Origin: Allium sativum
Lineage: Eukaryota > Streptophyta > Magnoliopsida > Asparagales > Amaryllidaceae
DNA: 64,000 bases
Reading direction: 5' to 3'
Assembly (NCBI GenBank): GCA_030737875.1
Contig: CM060923.1
Span: 36,386,501-36,450,500 of the forward strand
The translations under genes and the position numbers were made by a program. How positions within the stretch are numbered: the stretch's first letter is position 1; each line of letters begins with the position of its first letter. Shown one piece after another: positions 11,889 through 24,600 of this stretch. Below the pieces are notes generated by a model. That model was not told the origin of the DNA, searched no databases, and saw nothing but the letters and a program-made list of their open reading frames with translations.

Positions 11889-12332
11889 ATGTCAAAAAAA
11901 GAAAGCTCTCCATCAACACCAAACAAGTCCTCTGAGAAAAGATCATCTGATTCTATTAATATTATCACATCCCCTACTCCAAATAAAGAACCAACACTTC
12001 ACTGGCAAGATTACCAAACCGGATATACTCCGGATGCCAAGAAAAGAAGAGAGATTTCGGTATCTCCATCAACAAAAGATAAAATAGAAGAAATTCGTCA
12101 TTATCAATATGAACAAATGAGACTACAAAGAGAATTATTTCTTGAGCAAAAACAGACCTTGGATAGGTTGACGTTTTTTGAAACAGTTGCACTCCGTATA
12201 TGTGGTAGACCAGCTGTAGTTGAACCCATGCATCATCCTCTTTCTACGATTCCTGAAACACCAAGACCATCTACTTCATGGAATCCTTGGAAAAAATCTC
12301 TAAAGAACAAAAAGGCGAGCCCGAATTCGTGA
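11889..12332 (+). CDS. Small ORF of unknown function in element A
   Basis: A 147-codon open frame starts at the ATG at 11889. The product is hydrophilic: a Ser/Pro/Lys-rich N-terminus (about residues 1-35), a charged helical-looking middle with many Gln, Glu and Arg (about 64-95), and a Pro/Ser/Trp-rich C-terminus. I see no signal peptide, membrane segment or catalytic motif. It lies between gag and the env-like ORF, where pol would be. It may be an accessory ORF of this family or a chance survivor of older coding sequence. I do not recognise it. Confidence 0.35.
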   Translation: MSKKESSPSTPNKSSEKRSSDSINIITSPTPNKEPTLHWQDYQTGYTPDAKKRREISVSPSTKDKIEEIRHYQYEQMRLQRELFLEQKQTLDRLTFFETVALRICGRPAVVEPMHHPLSTIPETPRPSTSWNPWKKSLKNKKASPNS

Positions 12333-12648
12333 GAGAAGAACTATCAAGAGAATGAGGGAGCTGTTTCTAAGACCCCGAGAAAATCAACCTCATCTGAAGA
12401 ACAATTATACATTAATCACAGAAATACTTCTTTTTTCTCAAATAAGATTTGCATTGATGGAAAATGCAAAAATTTATGTCTTTTTGATTTTTTTAACCGT
12501 TGTAATAATTATGATTTTTTTTTATTTTTAAGGAAAATACATAGTTTCTTATCAAGATAATAAACATAAAAAATCTAAACACAAATTAAGTAATCAAAAA
12601 TACAACTCAAAAATATAAAAATAAGGGTTGTTGTTCATATTACCAGCA

Positions 12649-12792
12649 ACCAGTCGACTGGTAAAATATGAACCAGTCAACTGATAAAGGGAAACCCAAA
12701 AACTGGGTTCCTACTATGTTTGGTTCTTTTTAAACCCACTACCTTTTTTTTCTTTATTTCTCATCTTATCTAAAAGCTTCTAAAAACCCTAG
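12649..12792 (+). promoter_or_regulatory. Possible internal promoter/leader before the env-like ORF
   Basis: One perfect ACCAGTCGACTGGT (12649-12662) and a diverged copy (12672-12685) match the palindromes of this element's LTRs. They are followed by a pyrimidine-rich stretch and AAACCCTAG (12784-12792), a telo-box-like word common in plant 5' leaders, ten bases before the position of the env-like start codon. A subgenomic promoter for that ORF is an inference from layout only. Confidence 0.35.
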
Positions 12793-12801
12793 AAATTCAT
12801 C

Positions 12802-13640
12802 ATCGCACCTCCTAAACGTCAACGAGACAGTGGATCATCTTCAAGAAAAAGATCAAAGAAGCCAGTGGAACCCTCTATTGATTAATGGCTACGGAATGAC
12901 CTAGCTAAGCAAAGGTGGAAGATTTTATCATATCTGAAATTCATCCCAGGGCCTTTTGCCAAATTTCAAGACTTTAATTCCTATAGGTTGAAACAACTAG
13001 CTCATCAAGGTAGACTTAATCACTCCTAGATTATTCTCAAAACAATATCAAAATCAATGTCACCATGATAAAGCTATTTTTGGCTAATATGAATTTGGAT
13101 CATCAAAATCCCACTAACCCACAAAATTGTGTTTGGAGTATTGTTTGTGGGCAACCTATCTTCATTTTTATTAAAGGCTTGGCCATGTTTTAAATTCACC
13201 TACGGATGGGATAGCTTTATCTGAATTGAATTGTGAATTTGGGGTAAGAGATGAAGTAAGTCATCTCTTTATTGATGATGATTCGTACGGATCTCGAACC
13301 AAAGCGTTACAACCTAGTGTAAGAATTCTTCACCATATTCTTATACGTACAATTCTACGGTGATCCGGAACACATGATCTAGTATATGCGAATACTTTTC
13401 AAGCGTTATACGCTACTTATGGTCATGTAAAAATAAATTGGATGCAAACAATTATGGACCATCTCCTTCTCTACACACATGGAATGACTACATATTTTCA
13501 CTATGGTGAGTACTTAATGAGAGTTTTTGAAAGTGAGAAAATTCTGAAACAATATTCCGACACAATTGAAATAAAATTTCTGGATAGCAAGAATTTGAAA
13601 CAAATGCATATGCCTCCTACAACCATTCTATCATGAGTTT
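12802..13640 (+). pseudogene. Degraded env-like / 'putative plant transposon protein' ORF, element A
   Basis: The frame begins at ATC (12802-12804) where ATG is expected and reads PPKRQRDSGSSSRKRSKK, a basic Ser-rich start. An in-frame TAA lies at 12883-12885. Recognisable phrases follow: RWKILSYLKFIPGPFAKF, then (frames shifting) KLFLANMNLDHQNP and VWSIVCGQPIF, then PSVRILHHILIRTIL with a stop at 13361-13363, and INWMQTIMDHLLLYTHGM...YGEYLMRVFE up to 13636. This order resembles the plant-specific 'putative plant transposon protein' family (Pfam PF20167, from memory), found in retroelement ORFs after pol; Sireviruses often carry an env-like ORF there. Role unknown. Stops and frameshifts show it is dead. 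Confidence 0.5.
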
Positions 13641-15310
13641 AGAAAGTTGAAAAAGAGAAGTTTGGATCAACCATCAACAAGTACTACTCATGCTAATCCT
13701 GAAGATGTCTGACTAGCGGATGTAGTTGCTCGCAACCAACTCCTTTTAGAATCAAGGCTTAAAAGAATGGACAAGAAAGTGGATAAAAAGTATGATAAAA
13801 TAAAGTGTTTTCTTGGAAGGATGTGGGAATCAATCTCATGCTCTCTTGCAGCTACTATACATGTATCGGATCCGAGGAAACGACCTATATCTCCTCTCAA
13901 TTGGACTTCTTTAGAAAGTACTGAATCCGATGAAATCTAGTAGTACGATGTGCCATTTGCTTTAAGTATCTTTTAGTTTCTATACTAAATAAATTATAAC
14001 CCTTTTTGCTTTTGGTTGTGTAAGAAATAATGGTAGGAAGCTTTATATTTTGATTGCTTTGATCAATATGCATGTATGAAATGATTATGTTTTATTTTGC
14101 ATCATTGGTTTATCTGTTATTCGATTATTTTGTGCTTATAGTGTAACACCCCACACCCGCTAAGGTCACTCACAAAGAGAATGCCTTAGCTTCGGTGGAG
14201 TATTTAAGTGAATATAGAACTGAAAAATTACAACAAGACAGATATATGTAATACTTGCAATTTAAAACATCATTTCATTGCAGCAGAAGTTAACATGTTT
14301 GGTTACATCTCAAAAACCAACAAGAGTCAAGTACAAAATATCCATCTCGTTAAAATATAAGTACATAATCCCACTACATACTAATAGCTATAATAGAAAA
14401 GATAACCGAGCTTTTCTTCAAGAGTCCAAGCTCCAAAAGATACATAAAGCAATCTAATCAAAGCCCACTAGTGCTAGGCCCACTCTGAGAACCTGAGGGT
14501 TGGGGAAAAAGATAAAAACAACGGGGTCAGACATAAGTCTGAGTGAGCCCTATAACCTTAACAATACAATTATTAAAGTAATTAGGGTATGATATAAACC
14601 TGGTACGGTACGACTGGGGATAAATGACTACACTAAGTAGCCAACTCGACTTAGGATAAACTAAGATAACGGTAAAGACGCGCCTATCCACCCAAGGATA
14701 ATTACTATATTGCACCACCCCAGATCTACCCACCCAAGGGTAATTCCTACACTGCACCACACCAGTTCTACCCACCAAGGGTAATTCCTACTTAAAGGTT
14801 GATCCCACTAAGTGTACTTAGTAATTTTACCCAGTAGTTTCTTGTACCCCTAACTGACTACATAGGTGCCGTCTGCCCCTATCTCCACTAGGTGTACCCA
14901 CTACTCCCCAAGCGATCGGCTCCCTAACGTAGATACCCGTGTTGGCCCCACAGTGGGGTGTATCACTCCCCAAAGTGGCAACCCGATAATCAATGGTGCA
15001 CGTCTTATACCTACACGATGCAACAACGTCTTACCTACCAGCCTGGGTCCACACACGCATATGAAACCCCTTGGACTCGCGTTGCCATCGCTACCCCGTT
15101 TTGGGCTCTTACATTCAAGCCCAGTACGCGTGTCCCGTCCTCGACTTGGGTCGAGCCCAATATGATACATATGGGTTACTGGTTGAAATGGGCCCCCCAC
15201 AAGCTACTACTTAAGCTTGTCATTTTATCTAGTGCATCCCACTTAACCCCTTTTTATAATCATGCCCACCTACATGTTAAGGTTTGGTTAAGTCATCTAA
15301 TCATATTTTA

Positions 15311-15478
15311 ATTGCCACTCAAGGCCCCCACAAGCTACTACTTAAGCTTGTCATTTAATCTTATTTCAATTGCCACTCAAGGCCCCCACAAGCTACTACT
15401 TAAGCTTGTCATTTAATCTTATTTCAATTGCCACTCAAGGCCCCCACAAGCTACTACTTAAGCTTGTCATTTAATCTA
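15311..15478. repeat. 58-bp tandem repeat in LTR of D
   Basis: Three units starting at 15311, 15369 and 15427 contain 'attgccactcaaggccccca' and 'caagctactacttaagcttg'. A partial copy lies near 15193. The same array recurs at about 22776-22944 in the other LTR. Confidence 0.85.
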
Positions 15479-16627
15479 GTGCATCCCACTTAACCCCTTT
15501 TTCATAATCATGCCCACCTACATGTTAAGGTTTGGTTAAGTCATCTAATCATATTTTAATTGCCACTCATGGCACCCACTAGATTTCTACATGCCACCCA
15601 AGGCACCCACTTAACCCTTTAATCATGTTTAGTTACATGTTCCCCTTTGGTTAAGTATTCTAATCTTATCTTCTATTGCCACCCAAGGCAACCACTAGAT
15701 TTTCCCATGCCACCCAAGGCACTTACTTAACCCTTTAATCATGTTTAATTACATGTTCCACTTCGGTTAAGTATTCTAATCGTATTTTTTATTGCCACCC
15801 AAGGCAACTACTAGATTTTTCCACATGCCACCCAAGGCACCCACTTAACCCCCCCATGTCCTCTACATGCTAATATGGTTAAGTGTTTCTTAATTGATTA
15901 AGAACGTAACCGTTGTAGAGACCTCTCACATTAGACTATCTCTCATGGCAGCTGGATTTGTCGGTCGGGTCCGGGTAGCCTTACGCCATAACCGAGTCTA
16001 ACCTCGTGTCTTTACACTTGTCACGTATATAGTTTGTGCCTAAGACCTCTCACATTGGGCCAATCATTTGTAGCCGCTGGATATGTCGGTCAGTTCCGGG
16101 CAGTCTTATGCTACAAAAGGGTCCAACCTCGTGTCTTAGTCGATTAATTACACCTAATTAATCACCCCCATAATTTGTATTAATTATCCCTAATTAATTA
16201 CAAATTTAACGATGTACATAATTGACTCAATTATGTCCATCCACTTTATGTATGCATAATCATACCAACTTCACACCATTTCATTAACATGTTTATTAAC
16301 CCCATCGTTCCCCACGTAATTCGCCAACATGACATAAAAGGGAAGATTCATCACAAATACAATGGGTTCAACTTGCATAATATTAGCATCAACATGGGTT
16401 TAAAGGTGTCAACATGCATATAGCATCAACCCAACTAGCATAAATAATCAACCCAAACTTGCATGAATCACATATGTCATAAAGAGGTTAACTTGCATAA
16501 GTGTCTTATATCATTCAAAGGGGTAAACTTGCATATGTATGTATGACATACAAAGGGGTTAACTTGCATATGTATGCATATCATTCTAAGGTGTAAACTT
16601 GCACATGTTACTTGCATATCATCAAAC

Positions 16628-17155
16628 ACCAAACTTGCATAACATGTCATATATGGACTTGCATATAATCATACACCAAACTTGCATAACATATCATATA
16701 TGAACTTGCATATAATCATACACCAAACTTGCATAACATATCATATATGAACTTGCATATAATCATACACCAAACTTGCATAACATATCATATATGAACT
16801 TGCATATAATCATGCACCAAACTTGCATAATCATGGTGTCATAGTGGATCAATGTTTATCATAGCAACTAGCATCATGAACACTTGCATAACTTGCATAA
16901 CATCATGATCATATAGCATATAGCTTGCATAACTTGCATAACATCATGAACATGTAACATATGACTTGCATAACTTGCATAACATCATGAACATGTAGCA
17001 TATGGCTTGCATAACTTGCATAACATCTCAAACTCATAGCATATAACTTGCATAACATGCATAACATCTCAAACACATAGCATATAACTTGCATAACATG
17101 CATAACATCATTAACACATAGCATATAACTTGCATAACTTGCATTGATCCACATT
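16628..17155. repeat. 47-bp and ~60-bp tandem arrays based on ACTTGCAT in LTR of D
   Basis: Five starts of 'accaaacttgcataac' at 16628, 16675, 16722, 16769 and 16816 give a 47-bp period. From about 16880 to 17155 a second array of ~60-bp units repeats 'acttgcataacttgcataac' with 'agcatat'. Both recur in the other LTR (about 24093-24620). The core word is shared with the solo LTR at 1069-4314. Confidence 0.85.
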
Positions 17156-17989
17156 CATAGTCATAACCTCATTATATCCTATCATAATCATTTCAATAAT
17201 TGGTCATTAAGGCTATAGAAAACTCACTACTTGTTGATTAGCCTTCTTATGAATATATTAAAAGATTGAGACGAAGCCACTAAGCTATCAACTCAAAAAC
17301 TCCAAATAAGAATGCTCCAAATGAAAACCCTTGAGCCAAATCAATAATAAAGATCCTAGCTTTGATGAAGAAAAGCCTTGAATCAAACTTAGAAACACTT
17401 AAGCAAGCTTAGGAACTCTTATACTTCTTTAGAAATTCTCTCATATGATTATAGATGGAGATTATGACAAGAGGATGAGGGTGGAGGCCATGAGAGAACA
17501 TTTTGGCATAGTTTAGCTATAGGATCGAATAATGAGCATTTAGGTTTAGGTTAGGGGTCTTTTTATAGAAGACTAGGATAGTCTTAGCCATAGGATAAAC
17601 CTTAGTTTAGATCCTAGCCATCAAAGCATGTCTTGGGGAAGAAGTCAAGTGTAGGAACCATCTAGGGCCTTTAGATTAAAGCTGAACCATGAGAACCATT
17701 CAAATGCAAAATCTGCATTTGAGCGAATCGGCCCACGGGTTGACAGCCAAACACCCTGGATTAACCCCTAGTCGACCCAGCGAGCTCGGGTCGACCTCAA
17801 AAATCGGCCGGTTCGGTTATTCCCCTCTCCCAATTCGCTGTTTTGAACATTTTTGCATATTTATTTATTTAATTTTCAATTATATATATATATATATCAA
17901 TATATATATATTTCTCTGCGCAACCCATTTCACTTAATTAAGTATACTTTAATTTGTGAATTTTTATGTTCAAATTACGGGGTGTTACA

Positions 17990-18002
17990 TTCTCCCCTCC
18001 TT
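17990..18002 (-). other. Polypurine tract of element D
   Basis: The minus strand reads AAGGAGGGGAGAA immediately before the 3' LTR end at 17989. It is preceded by 'gatttcggggacgaaatc', whose sense reading fits the C-terminal end of chromovirus polyproteins. Confidence 0.85.
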
Positions 18003-18589
18003 AAAGGATTTCGTCCCCGAAATCTCTAAGTCAAGAAGAACGTATCCTACCAACCAAACAACCATCTACTAAACCATCAAACACTGGCATCCATTGTCCT
18101 TAAAATTTCTAATGACGTATGAACATATGCAAAAAGTGTGTGTATATGCCCGTATACTAATGCTAAATCAGGCGGTCTACTGATTCAGTTGACCTCCTTA
18201 ATGCAAACCATGATAGTGCCATGCATCCAATATGTATGCGGAAGAACCCTATCGACACATACTATTTCTACATGTGTGCACAACCATACACCAAAATGCA
18301 TCATCCATCTGATAACACAACCATTATACATCCATAAATATAGCTACCTACACACAATTTTATGCAATATGCAATATGAAGTGATTGAGCCGATCTAGTG
18401 CCTAGAGTGTGTGTATATGCATCCACGAGCAACCACTAGCAAACACTTGCATCCACACGCATCCATTAAACATAACATGTCTCAAACACATGTTTCAACC
18501 ATAGGTTTTACCCTATCTAAAGGTCGAAGGTACTAATGAGAGGACATACTAAAGATAAGATAAGTACTAGACAAACGATAAAGGAGAAG

Positions 18590-18760
18590 TTAAAAGACAT
18601 ACCCTCAAAAAGGAATGGGTATAGTGAACGCATCTTCGCTTCTGTCTCCCAAGTAGCATTGCTCTCATCTTCTCCCTATTGCACTTTGACTAGCCGCACC
18701 TCTCTATTCCTCAACTTCCTAATATCTGACCCAAGGATGCGGGTAGGAGCTCGTCGAATA
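18590..18760 (-). pseudogene. Chromodomain remnant of element D integrase
   Basis: The minus-strand frame reads ILGSDIRKLRNREVRLVKVQ, then a stop (TAG at 18678-18676), then in the same frame DESNATWETEAKMRSLYPFL. This is the chromodomain that ends Tekay-type integrases and targets chromatin. The stop falls where the family has Trp (TGG), so one G-to-A change explains it. The frame continues to about 18600. Confidence 0.8.
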
Positions 18761-19388
18761 GTTGCATCACGCTCTACCTCCACTTCTTTAAGCAAGCTTG
18801 GCTCTACCGCCTCTGCGGTCTCATGTAGGCACTTCCTCAAATGTGACACATGGAATACGTCCTGTTCCCTATGCAACCGAACTATCTCTCGAATATAAAC
18901 TGAAGCTAGACATGGAACAGTCCACTTGCTCTTCACGGGTATGAAATGGGCACTCTTAGTAAGTCTATCTACCACAACCCAAATTCCCGTATTACCCTTC
19001 CTCGATCTAGGTAACCCATCAATAAAATCCATCGAGACGCTACCCCACTTCCATTGCGGAACTTCCAATGGGTGAAAAACCCACCGGGTTTCTTTTGCTC
19101 CGCTTTCACTTGTTGACACACCAAGCATCTGGCGACATACTCGGCCACATCTTTCTTCATACCAGCCCAAATGAAAACTCGCTTCATGTTTTGGTACATC
19201 CTGTCCCCACCGGGATAAATGGTTATCTTAGAACGATGCGCATCATCAAGAATAGTCTTCCTTAAACCCTCGTCTTGCGGTACACAAAGTCTACCGTCTC
19301 TACGCAAGCACCCCCTATCGTCTATGGTGTACCTACTCAAATGGCTGGACGACTCCCCCCTTATGAGCCTCTCTACCGACTCAACCAA
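18761..19388 (-). pseudogene. Integrase remnant with deleted catalytic core, element D
   Basis: Integrase inserts element DNA into the genome. Reading leftward, the HHCC zinc region is visible (AHRSKITIYPGGDRMYQN then CLVCQQVKAEQKKPGG), with Tyr in IYP where a zinc-binding His is usual. A one-base frameshift near 19080 follows. The core begins WKWGSVSMDFIDGLPRS and continues DRLTKSAHFIPV, giving the first catalytic Asp. After YIREIVRLH the frame jumps to EQDVFHVSHLRKC. The part that should hold the second Asp and the Glu is therefore deleted, and integrase activity is impossible. Confidence 0.85.
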
Positions 19389-19640
19389 CTATGGGTCGTC
19401 CCTCTGTGCTTCTCCAATCCGCCCCAAAAGAGTAGGTCTAACCTCCAAGGATGCTAACAAACCGGGTATATAGTTAACGGAAGGTCTGAAATCAAACATC
19501 GAGATAGATTCCAAGCTTCGTTGTTCCACGAACAATGGACTCAAGGACAACCTTTTTCCGCTCAAGGCGTCCACCACTATGTTACCCTTGCCAGGGGTAT
19601 ATGCTATCTCGAAATCATAGGATGCTAAGAACTCCATTCA
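19389..19640 (-). pseudogene. RNase H end / connection fragment, element D
   Basis: The minus frame reads FLASYDFEIAYTPGKGNIVV then DALSGKR, the typical end of the Gypsy RNase H domain, followed by the linker to integrase. The preceding 19640-20000 contains scattered RNase H/RT-thumb phrases in broken frames. Only this last part is continuous. Confidence 0.75.
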
Positions 19641-20000
19641 CCTTTTCTGTCTCAAGACTATGCGCTTGAAGAGTCTCCAACACTTCCCTAAGATATAGGG
19701 CATGCTTTTCTCCACTTCTGGAGAAAACCAGGATATTCTCCCATACAAAATCATCATAACTATCCATCTCTCACGCAGACCATCCTAGTCGAACTCGAAA
19801 TCCCCCAAGTGCAAGCCCCAAAGGCCTAAAGCAATATTAGACAAACACCCAAGGGACACCTCCTTCGAATTCAGACGACCTACGTGAGATGATACTAGCA
19901 AAAACGGCTGAATAATTAAGTCTTTGTCCAACTCTGGATGTCCTTGCTAATCTTGCTCCAAAACCACCGTTGATCAAATAACTGGCTTCACTTAACCTAT

Positions 20001-20665
20001 TCAGCACACACGAAAACTTATTTCGCTTTTAGAAAAGACCAAGATGTCATCCACAAATACCACTACGAAGTTGTTTAGGTACTCCCTGAACACCCTACTC
20101 ATCAAATCAACAAAATATGCGGGGGCGTTCGTCAAACCAAATGGCATCACAAACCACTCATAGAAACCATCCGGAGCCCTAAAGGCGGTCTTCTCTATAC
20201 TATCCTCAGTCACTCCCAACTGATGAAACTCCGTGGCCAAGTCCCACTGCGAAACACTGAGGCGCCAACCAACCGATCAAAAAGATCATCAATCCTTGGC
20301 AATGGGTGTCTATTCTTCTTTGTGAGCTCGTTGAGTTCTCTATAGTCTACACAAAGTCTGAGGGACCCATCCGCCTTCGTAGCAAAAACTACTGGAGCAC
20401 CCTACTCCGATATACTTCGTCTTATGAACCCCTTCTCAAGCAACTCCCCTCCTTGCTTATGGAGTTCCCTCCTCTCACGAGGAGCCATGTGGCGCACTGA
20501 CAAAGATACTGGTTTAGCATCATCTTCCAGATATATTCGGAGGTCTTTCTCCCGCTTCGGAGGTAAGCCCTTTGCCTCCTCAAACACATCCGAGTATTCC
20601 CGGACCACTCTAGCAGATTGCAAACTCTCGACCGAAGCGTCAAGCGATTCAAGATAACTTAGCAT
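20001..20665 (-). pseudogene. Reverse transcriptase remnant, element D
   Basis: RT copies element RNA into DNA. The N-terminal part (20665-20402) reads YSDVFEEAKGLPPKREKD, then VRHMAPRERRELHKQ and ELLEKGFIRRSISE. After a broken stretch, 20240-20001 reads GFYEWFVMPFGLTNAPAYF and FVVVFVDDILVFSK. The catalytic Asp pair is present in FVDD (usual YVDD). Frameshifts lie between the two parts and after FSKSE, so no complete enzyme can be made. Confidence 0.85.
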
Positions 20666-20699
20666 AACAGAATCTATGGGATTTCACAAGATCTCGAGA

Positions 20700-21062
20700 G
20701 TGTTACCCAAGCGGGTCATGGGCCTAACAACTCTCCTTTTGCAATCAAGAACGACACCATTACTGGATAACCAGTCCATGCCCAAAATCAACCCATAGCC
20801 CGTGAAGCCCAAACAAAAGCATCACCTCTACACTCAACGCTAAGTATGGAAATCTTCAAACCCAAACATATCATGGACAAACAAGTGGAGCCCTCCCAAT
20901 TGGGTTTGAAACAACCACGGGATCATCTACCAAACTGGTGTCTAGGTGCAGTGACTCAACTAATGATGATGAGATAAACGAATGTGGTGCGCCAGAGTCG
21001 AATAAAGTTCGAACAGGATGATCGAGAGAACCAAATTTCAACCTAGACGGTCCTACCCCCAT
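20700..21062 (-). pseudogene. Aspartic protease remnant, element D
   Basis: The frame at 21062-20871 reads VRTLFDSGAPHSFISSSLVE, with DSG-A in place of the usual DTGA, then VVSNPIGRAPLVC. Further protease phrases, such as Met-Asp-Trp near 20770 and a Leu-Asp-Cys-Lys segment, appear in shifted frames downstream. The frame is broken at least once before RT. Confidence 0.8.
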
Positions 21063-21590
21063 CAGGTATACCCGTCGTGAGGGAATACATCTACCCTCCA
21101 GAAGATCCTATACTTCGTCCTTACCTCTTTGGACAACCCCAAGGTGTCCTATTTCCAAAACAACTAGCCTTCCCCTTCACATTCTCCTTTCGTGGCCTTC
21201 TTACCACGATGAGGTTTCGTCCTTTATTTACCTAATAGCTATTTGAACCTTCCTCTCTCGTCCATCTTAAAGGTACCCATAAGCCCTCCACCTCCTTGGA
21301 CTAACTTCTTAGCCTGGCAAACGTCTTAGTCCCTTGAAGTGGGTTTTCCGTCCTTCATGCGGAAGTCCTTATTTATCTTAAAAAGACATCTATTCGCGGA
21401 GGGAAAATTCAAAAAGAGAAAGAGGAAGAGATTCAAAACGGAGAATCCGAAGGATAAAGATATGGCTATTTGGGGATTATGCTTTTCTTTCAAAAACTTT
21501 TCTCTTAAAAGACATGTTTTTGAAAATACTTCTTCCAAAAATGTTTTTAGAAAAATAGTTTTCTAAAAATTTTATCTGTTCTGGTAACCT
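21063..21590 (-). other. Residual gag tail and leader of element D
   Basis: Only about 0.5 kb separates protease from the PBS, where Tekay elements have a gag of more than 1 kb. A degenerate zinc-knuckle-like phrase (CFGNRTPWGCPKR, near 21120-21170, minus strand) is all that suggests gag. The remainder next to the PBS is A/T-rich leader. Confidence 0.5.
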
Positions 21591-21593
21591 TGA

Positions 21594-21605
21594 GCTCTGA
21601 TACCA
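21594..21605 (-). other. Primer-binding site, element D
   Basis: The minus strand reads TGGTATCAGAGC two bases inside the 5' LTR. It is the initiator-Met type and fixes the orientation. Confidence 0.9.
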
Positions 21606-21607
21606 CG

Positions 21608-24600
21608 TGTAAACCCCACACCCGCTAAGGTCACTCACAAAGGGAATGCCTTAGCTTCGGTGGAGTATTTAAGTGAATATAGAACTGAAAAATTACAACA
21701 AGACAGATATATGTAATACTTGAAATTTAAAACATCATTTCATTGCAGCAGAAGTTAACATGTCTGGTTACATCTCAAAAACCAACAAGAGTCAAGTACA
21801 AAATATCCATCTCGTTAAAATATAAGTACATAATCCCACTACATACTAATAGCTATAATAGAAAAGATAACCGAGCTTTTCTTCAAGAGTCCAAGCTCCA
21901 AAAGATACATAAAGCAATCTGATCAAAGCCCACTAGTGCTAGGCCCACTCTGAGAACCTGAGGGTTGGGGGAAAAGATAAAAACAACGGGGTCAGACATA
22001 AGTCTGAGTGAGCCCTATAACCTTAACAATACAATTATTAAAGTAATTAGGGTATGATATAAACCTGGTACGGTACGACTGGGGATAAATGACTACACTA
22101 AGTAGCCAACTCGACTTAGGATAAACTAAGATAACGGTAAAGACGCGCATATCCACCCAAGGATAATTACTATATTGCACCACCCCAGATCTACCCACCC
22201 AAGGGTAATTCCTACACTGCACCACACCGGTTCTACCCACCAAGGGTAATTCCTACTTAAAGGTTGATCCCACTAAGTGTACTTAGTAATTTTACCCAGT
22301 AGTTTCTTGTACCCCTAGCTGACTACATAGGTGTCGTCTGCCCCTATCTCCACTAGGTGTACCCACTACTCCCCAAGCGATCGGCTCCCTAACGTAGATA
22401 CCCGTGTTGGCCCCACAGTGGGGTGTATCACTCTCCAAAGTGGCAACCCGATAATCAATGGTGCACGGCTTATACCTACACGATGCAACAACGTCTTACC
22501 TACCAGCCCGGGTCCACACACACATATGAAACCCGTTGGACTCGCGTTGCCATCGCTACCCCGTTTTGGGCTCTTACATTCAAGCCCAGTACGCGTGTCC
22601 CGTCCTCGACTTGGGTCGAGCCCAATAAGATACATATGGGTTACTGGTTGAAATGGGCCCCCCACAAGCTACTACTTAAGCTTGTCATTTTATCTAGTGC
22701 ATCCCACTTAACCCCTTTTTATAATCATGCCCACCTACATGTTAAGGTTTGGTTAAGTCATCTAATCATATTTTAATTGCCACTCAAGGCCCCCACAAGC
22801 TACTACTTAAGCTTGTCATTTAATCTTATTTCAATTGCCACTCAAGGCCCCCACAAGCTACTACTTAAGCTTGTCATTTAATCTTATTTCAATTGCCACT
22901 CAAGGCCCCCACAAGCTACTACTTAAGCTTGTCATTTAATCTAGTGCATCCCACTTAACCCCTTTTTCATAATCATGCCCACCTACATGTTAAGGTTTGG
23001 TTAAGTCATCTAATCATATTTTAATTGCCACTTATGGCACCCACTAGATTTCTACATGCCACCCAAGGCACCCACTTAACCCTTTAATCATGTTTAGTTA
23101 CATGTTCCCCTTTGGTTAAGTATTCTAATCTTATCTTCTATTGCCACCCAAGGCAACCACTAGATTTTCCCATGCCACCCAAGGCACTTACTTAACCCTT
23201 TAATCATGTTTAATTACATGTTCCACTTCGGTTAAGTATTCTAATCGTATTTTCTATTGCCACCCAAGGCAACTACTAGATTTTTCCACATGCCACCCAA
23301 GGCACCCACTTAACCCCCCCATGTCCTCTACATGCTAATATGGTTAAGTGTTTCTTAATTGATTAAGAACGTAACCGTTGTAGAGACCTCTCACATTAGA
23401 CTATCTCTCATGGCAACTGGATTTGCCGGTCGGGTCCGGGCAGCCTTACGCCATAACCGAGTCTAACCTCGTGTCTTTACACTTGTCACGTATATAGTTT
23501 GTGCCTAAGACCTCTCACATTGGGCCAATCATTTGTAGCCGCTGGATATGTCGGTCGGTTCCGGGCAGTCTTATGCTACAAAAGGGTCCAACCTCGTGTC
23601 TTAGTCGATTAATTACAACTAATTAATCACCCCCATAATTTGTATTAATTATCCCTAATTAATTACAAATTTAACGATGTACATAATTGACTCAATTATG
23701 TCCATCCACTTTATGGTATGCATAATCATACCAACTTCACACCATTTCATTAACATGTTTATTAACCCCATCGTTCCCCACGTAATTCGCCAACATGACA
23801 TAAAAGGGAAGATTCATCACAAATACAATGGGTTCAACTTGCATAATATTAGCATCAACATGGGTTTAAAGGTGTCAACATGCATATAGCATCAACCCAA
23901 CTAGCATAAATAATCAACCCAAACTTGCATGAATCACATATGTCATAAAGAGGTTAACTTGCATAAGTGTCTTATATCATTCAAAGGGGTAAACTTGCAT
24001 ATGTATGTATGACATACAAAGGGGTTAACTTGCATATGTATGCATATCATTCTAAGGTGTAAACTTGCACATGTTACTTGCATATCATCAAACACCAAAC
24101 TTGCATAACATGTCATATATGGACTTGCATATAATCATACACCAAACTTGCATAACATATCATATATGAACTTGCATATAATCATACACCAAACTTGCAT
24201 AACATATCATATATGAACTTGCATATAATCATACACCAAACTTGCATAACATATCATATATGAACTTGCATATAATCATGCACCAAACTTGCATAATCAT
24301 GGTGTCATAGTGGATCAATGTTTATCATAGCAACTAGCATCATGAACACTTGCATAACTTGCATAACATCATGATCATATAGCATATAGCTTGCATAACT
24401 TGCATAACATCATGAACATGTAACATATGACTTGCATAACTTGCATAACATCATGAACATGTAGCATATGGCTTGCATAACTTGCATAACATCTCAAACT
24501 CATAGCATATAACTTGCATAACATGCATAACATCTCAAACACATAGCATATAACTTGCATAACATGCATAACATCATTAACACATAGCATATAACTTGCA

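Larger units (their letters stand above)
14142..17989 (-). repeat. 3' LTR of element D
   Basis: It runs from TGTAACACCCCAC to GGGGTGTTACA on the + strand. It contains several internal tandem arrays, a (TA)n run near 17880-17912 and a minus-strand TATA-like ATAAAAA near 17560. The ORFs inside recur in the other LTR and are not genes. Its right end abuts the PPT. Confidence 0.92.

Noticed and set aside
14527..15311. ORFs of 83-117 codons (repeated at 21992-22776)
   Set aside because: They lie in the duplicated LTRs of element D, overlap on opposite strands and come from tandem-repeat sequence.
16400..17155. CRISPR-like regular repeats (47-60 bp period)
   Set aside because: Eukaryotic LTR tandem repeats with no unique spacers; present identically in both LTRs of element D.
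18536..19473. Plus-strand ORFs across the integrase region
   Set aside because: Antisense shadows of the minus-strand integrase and chromodomain remnant.
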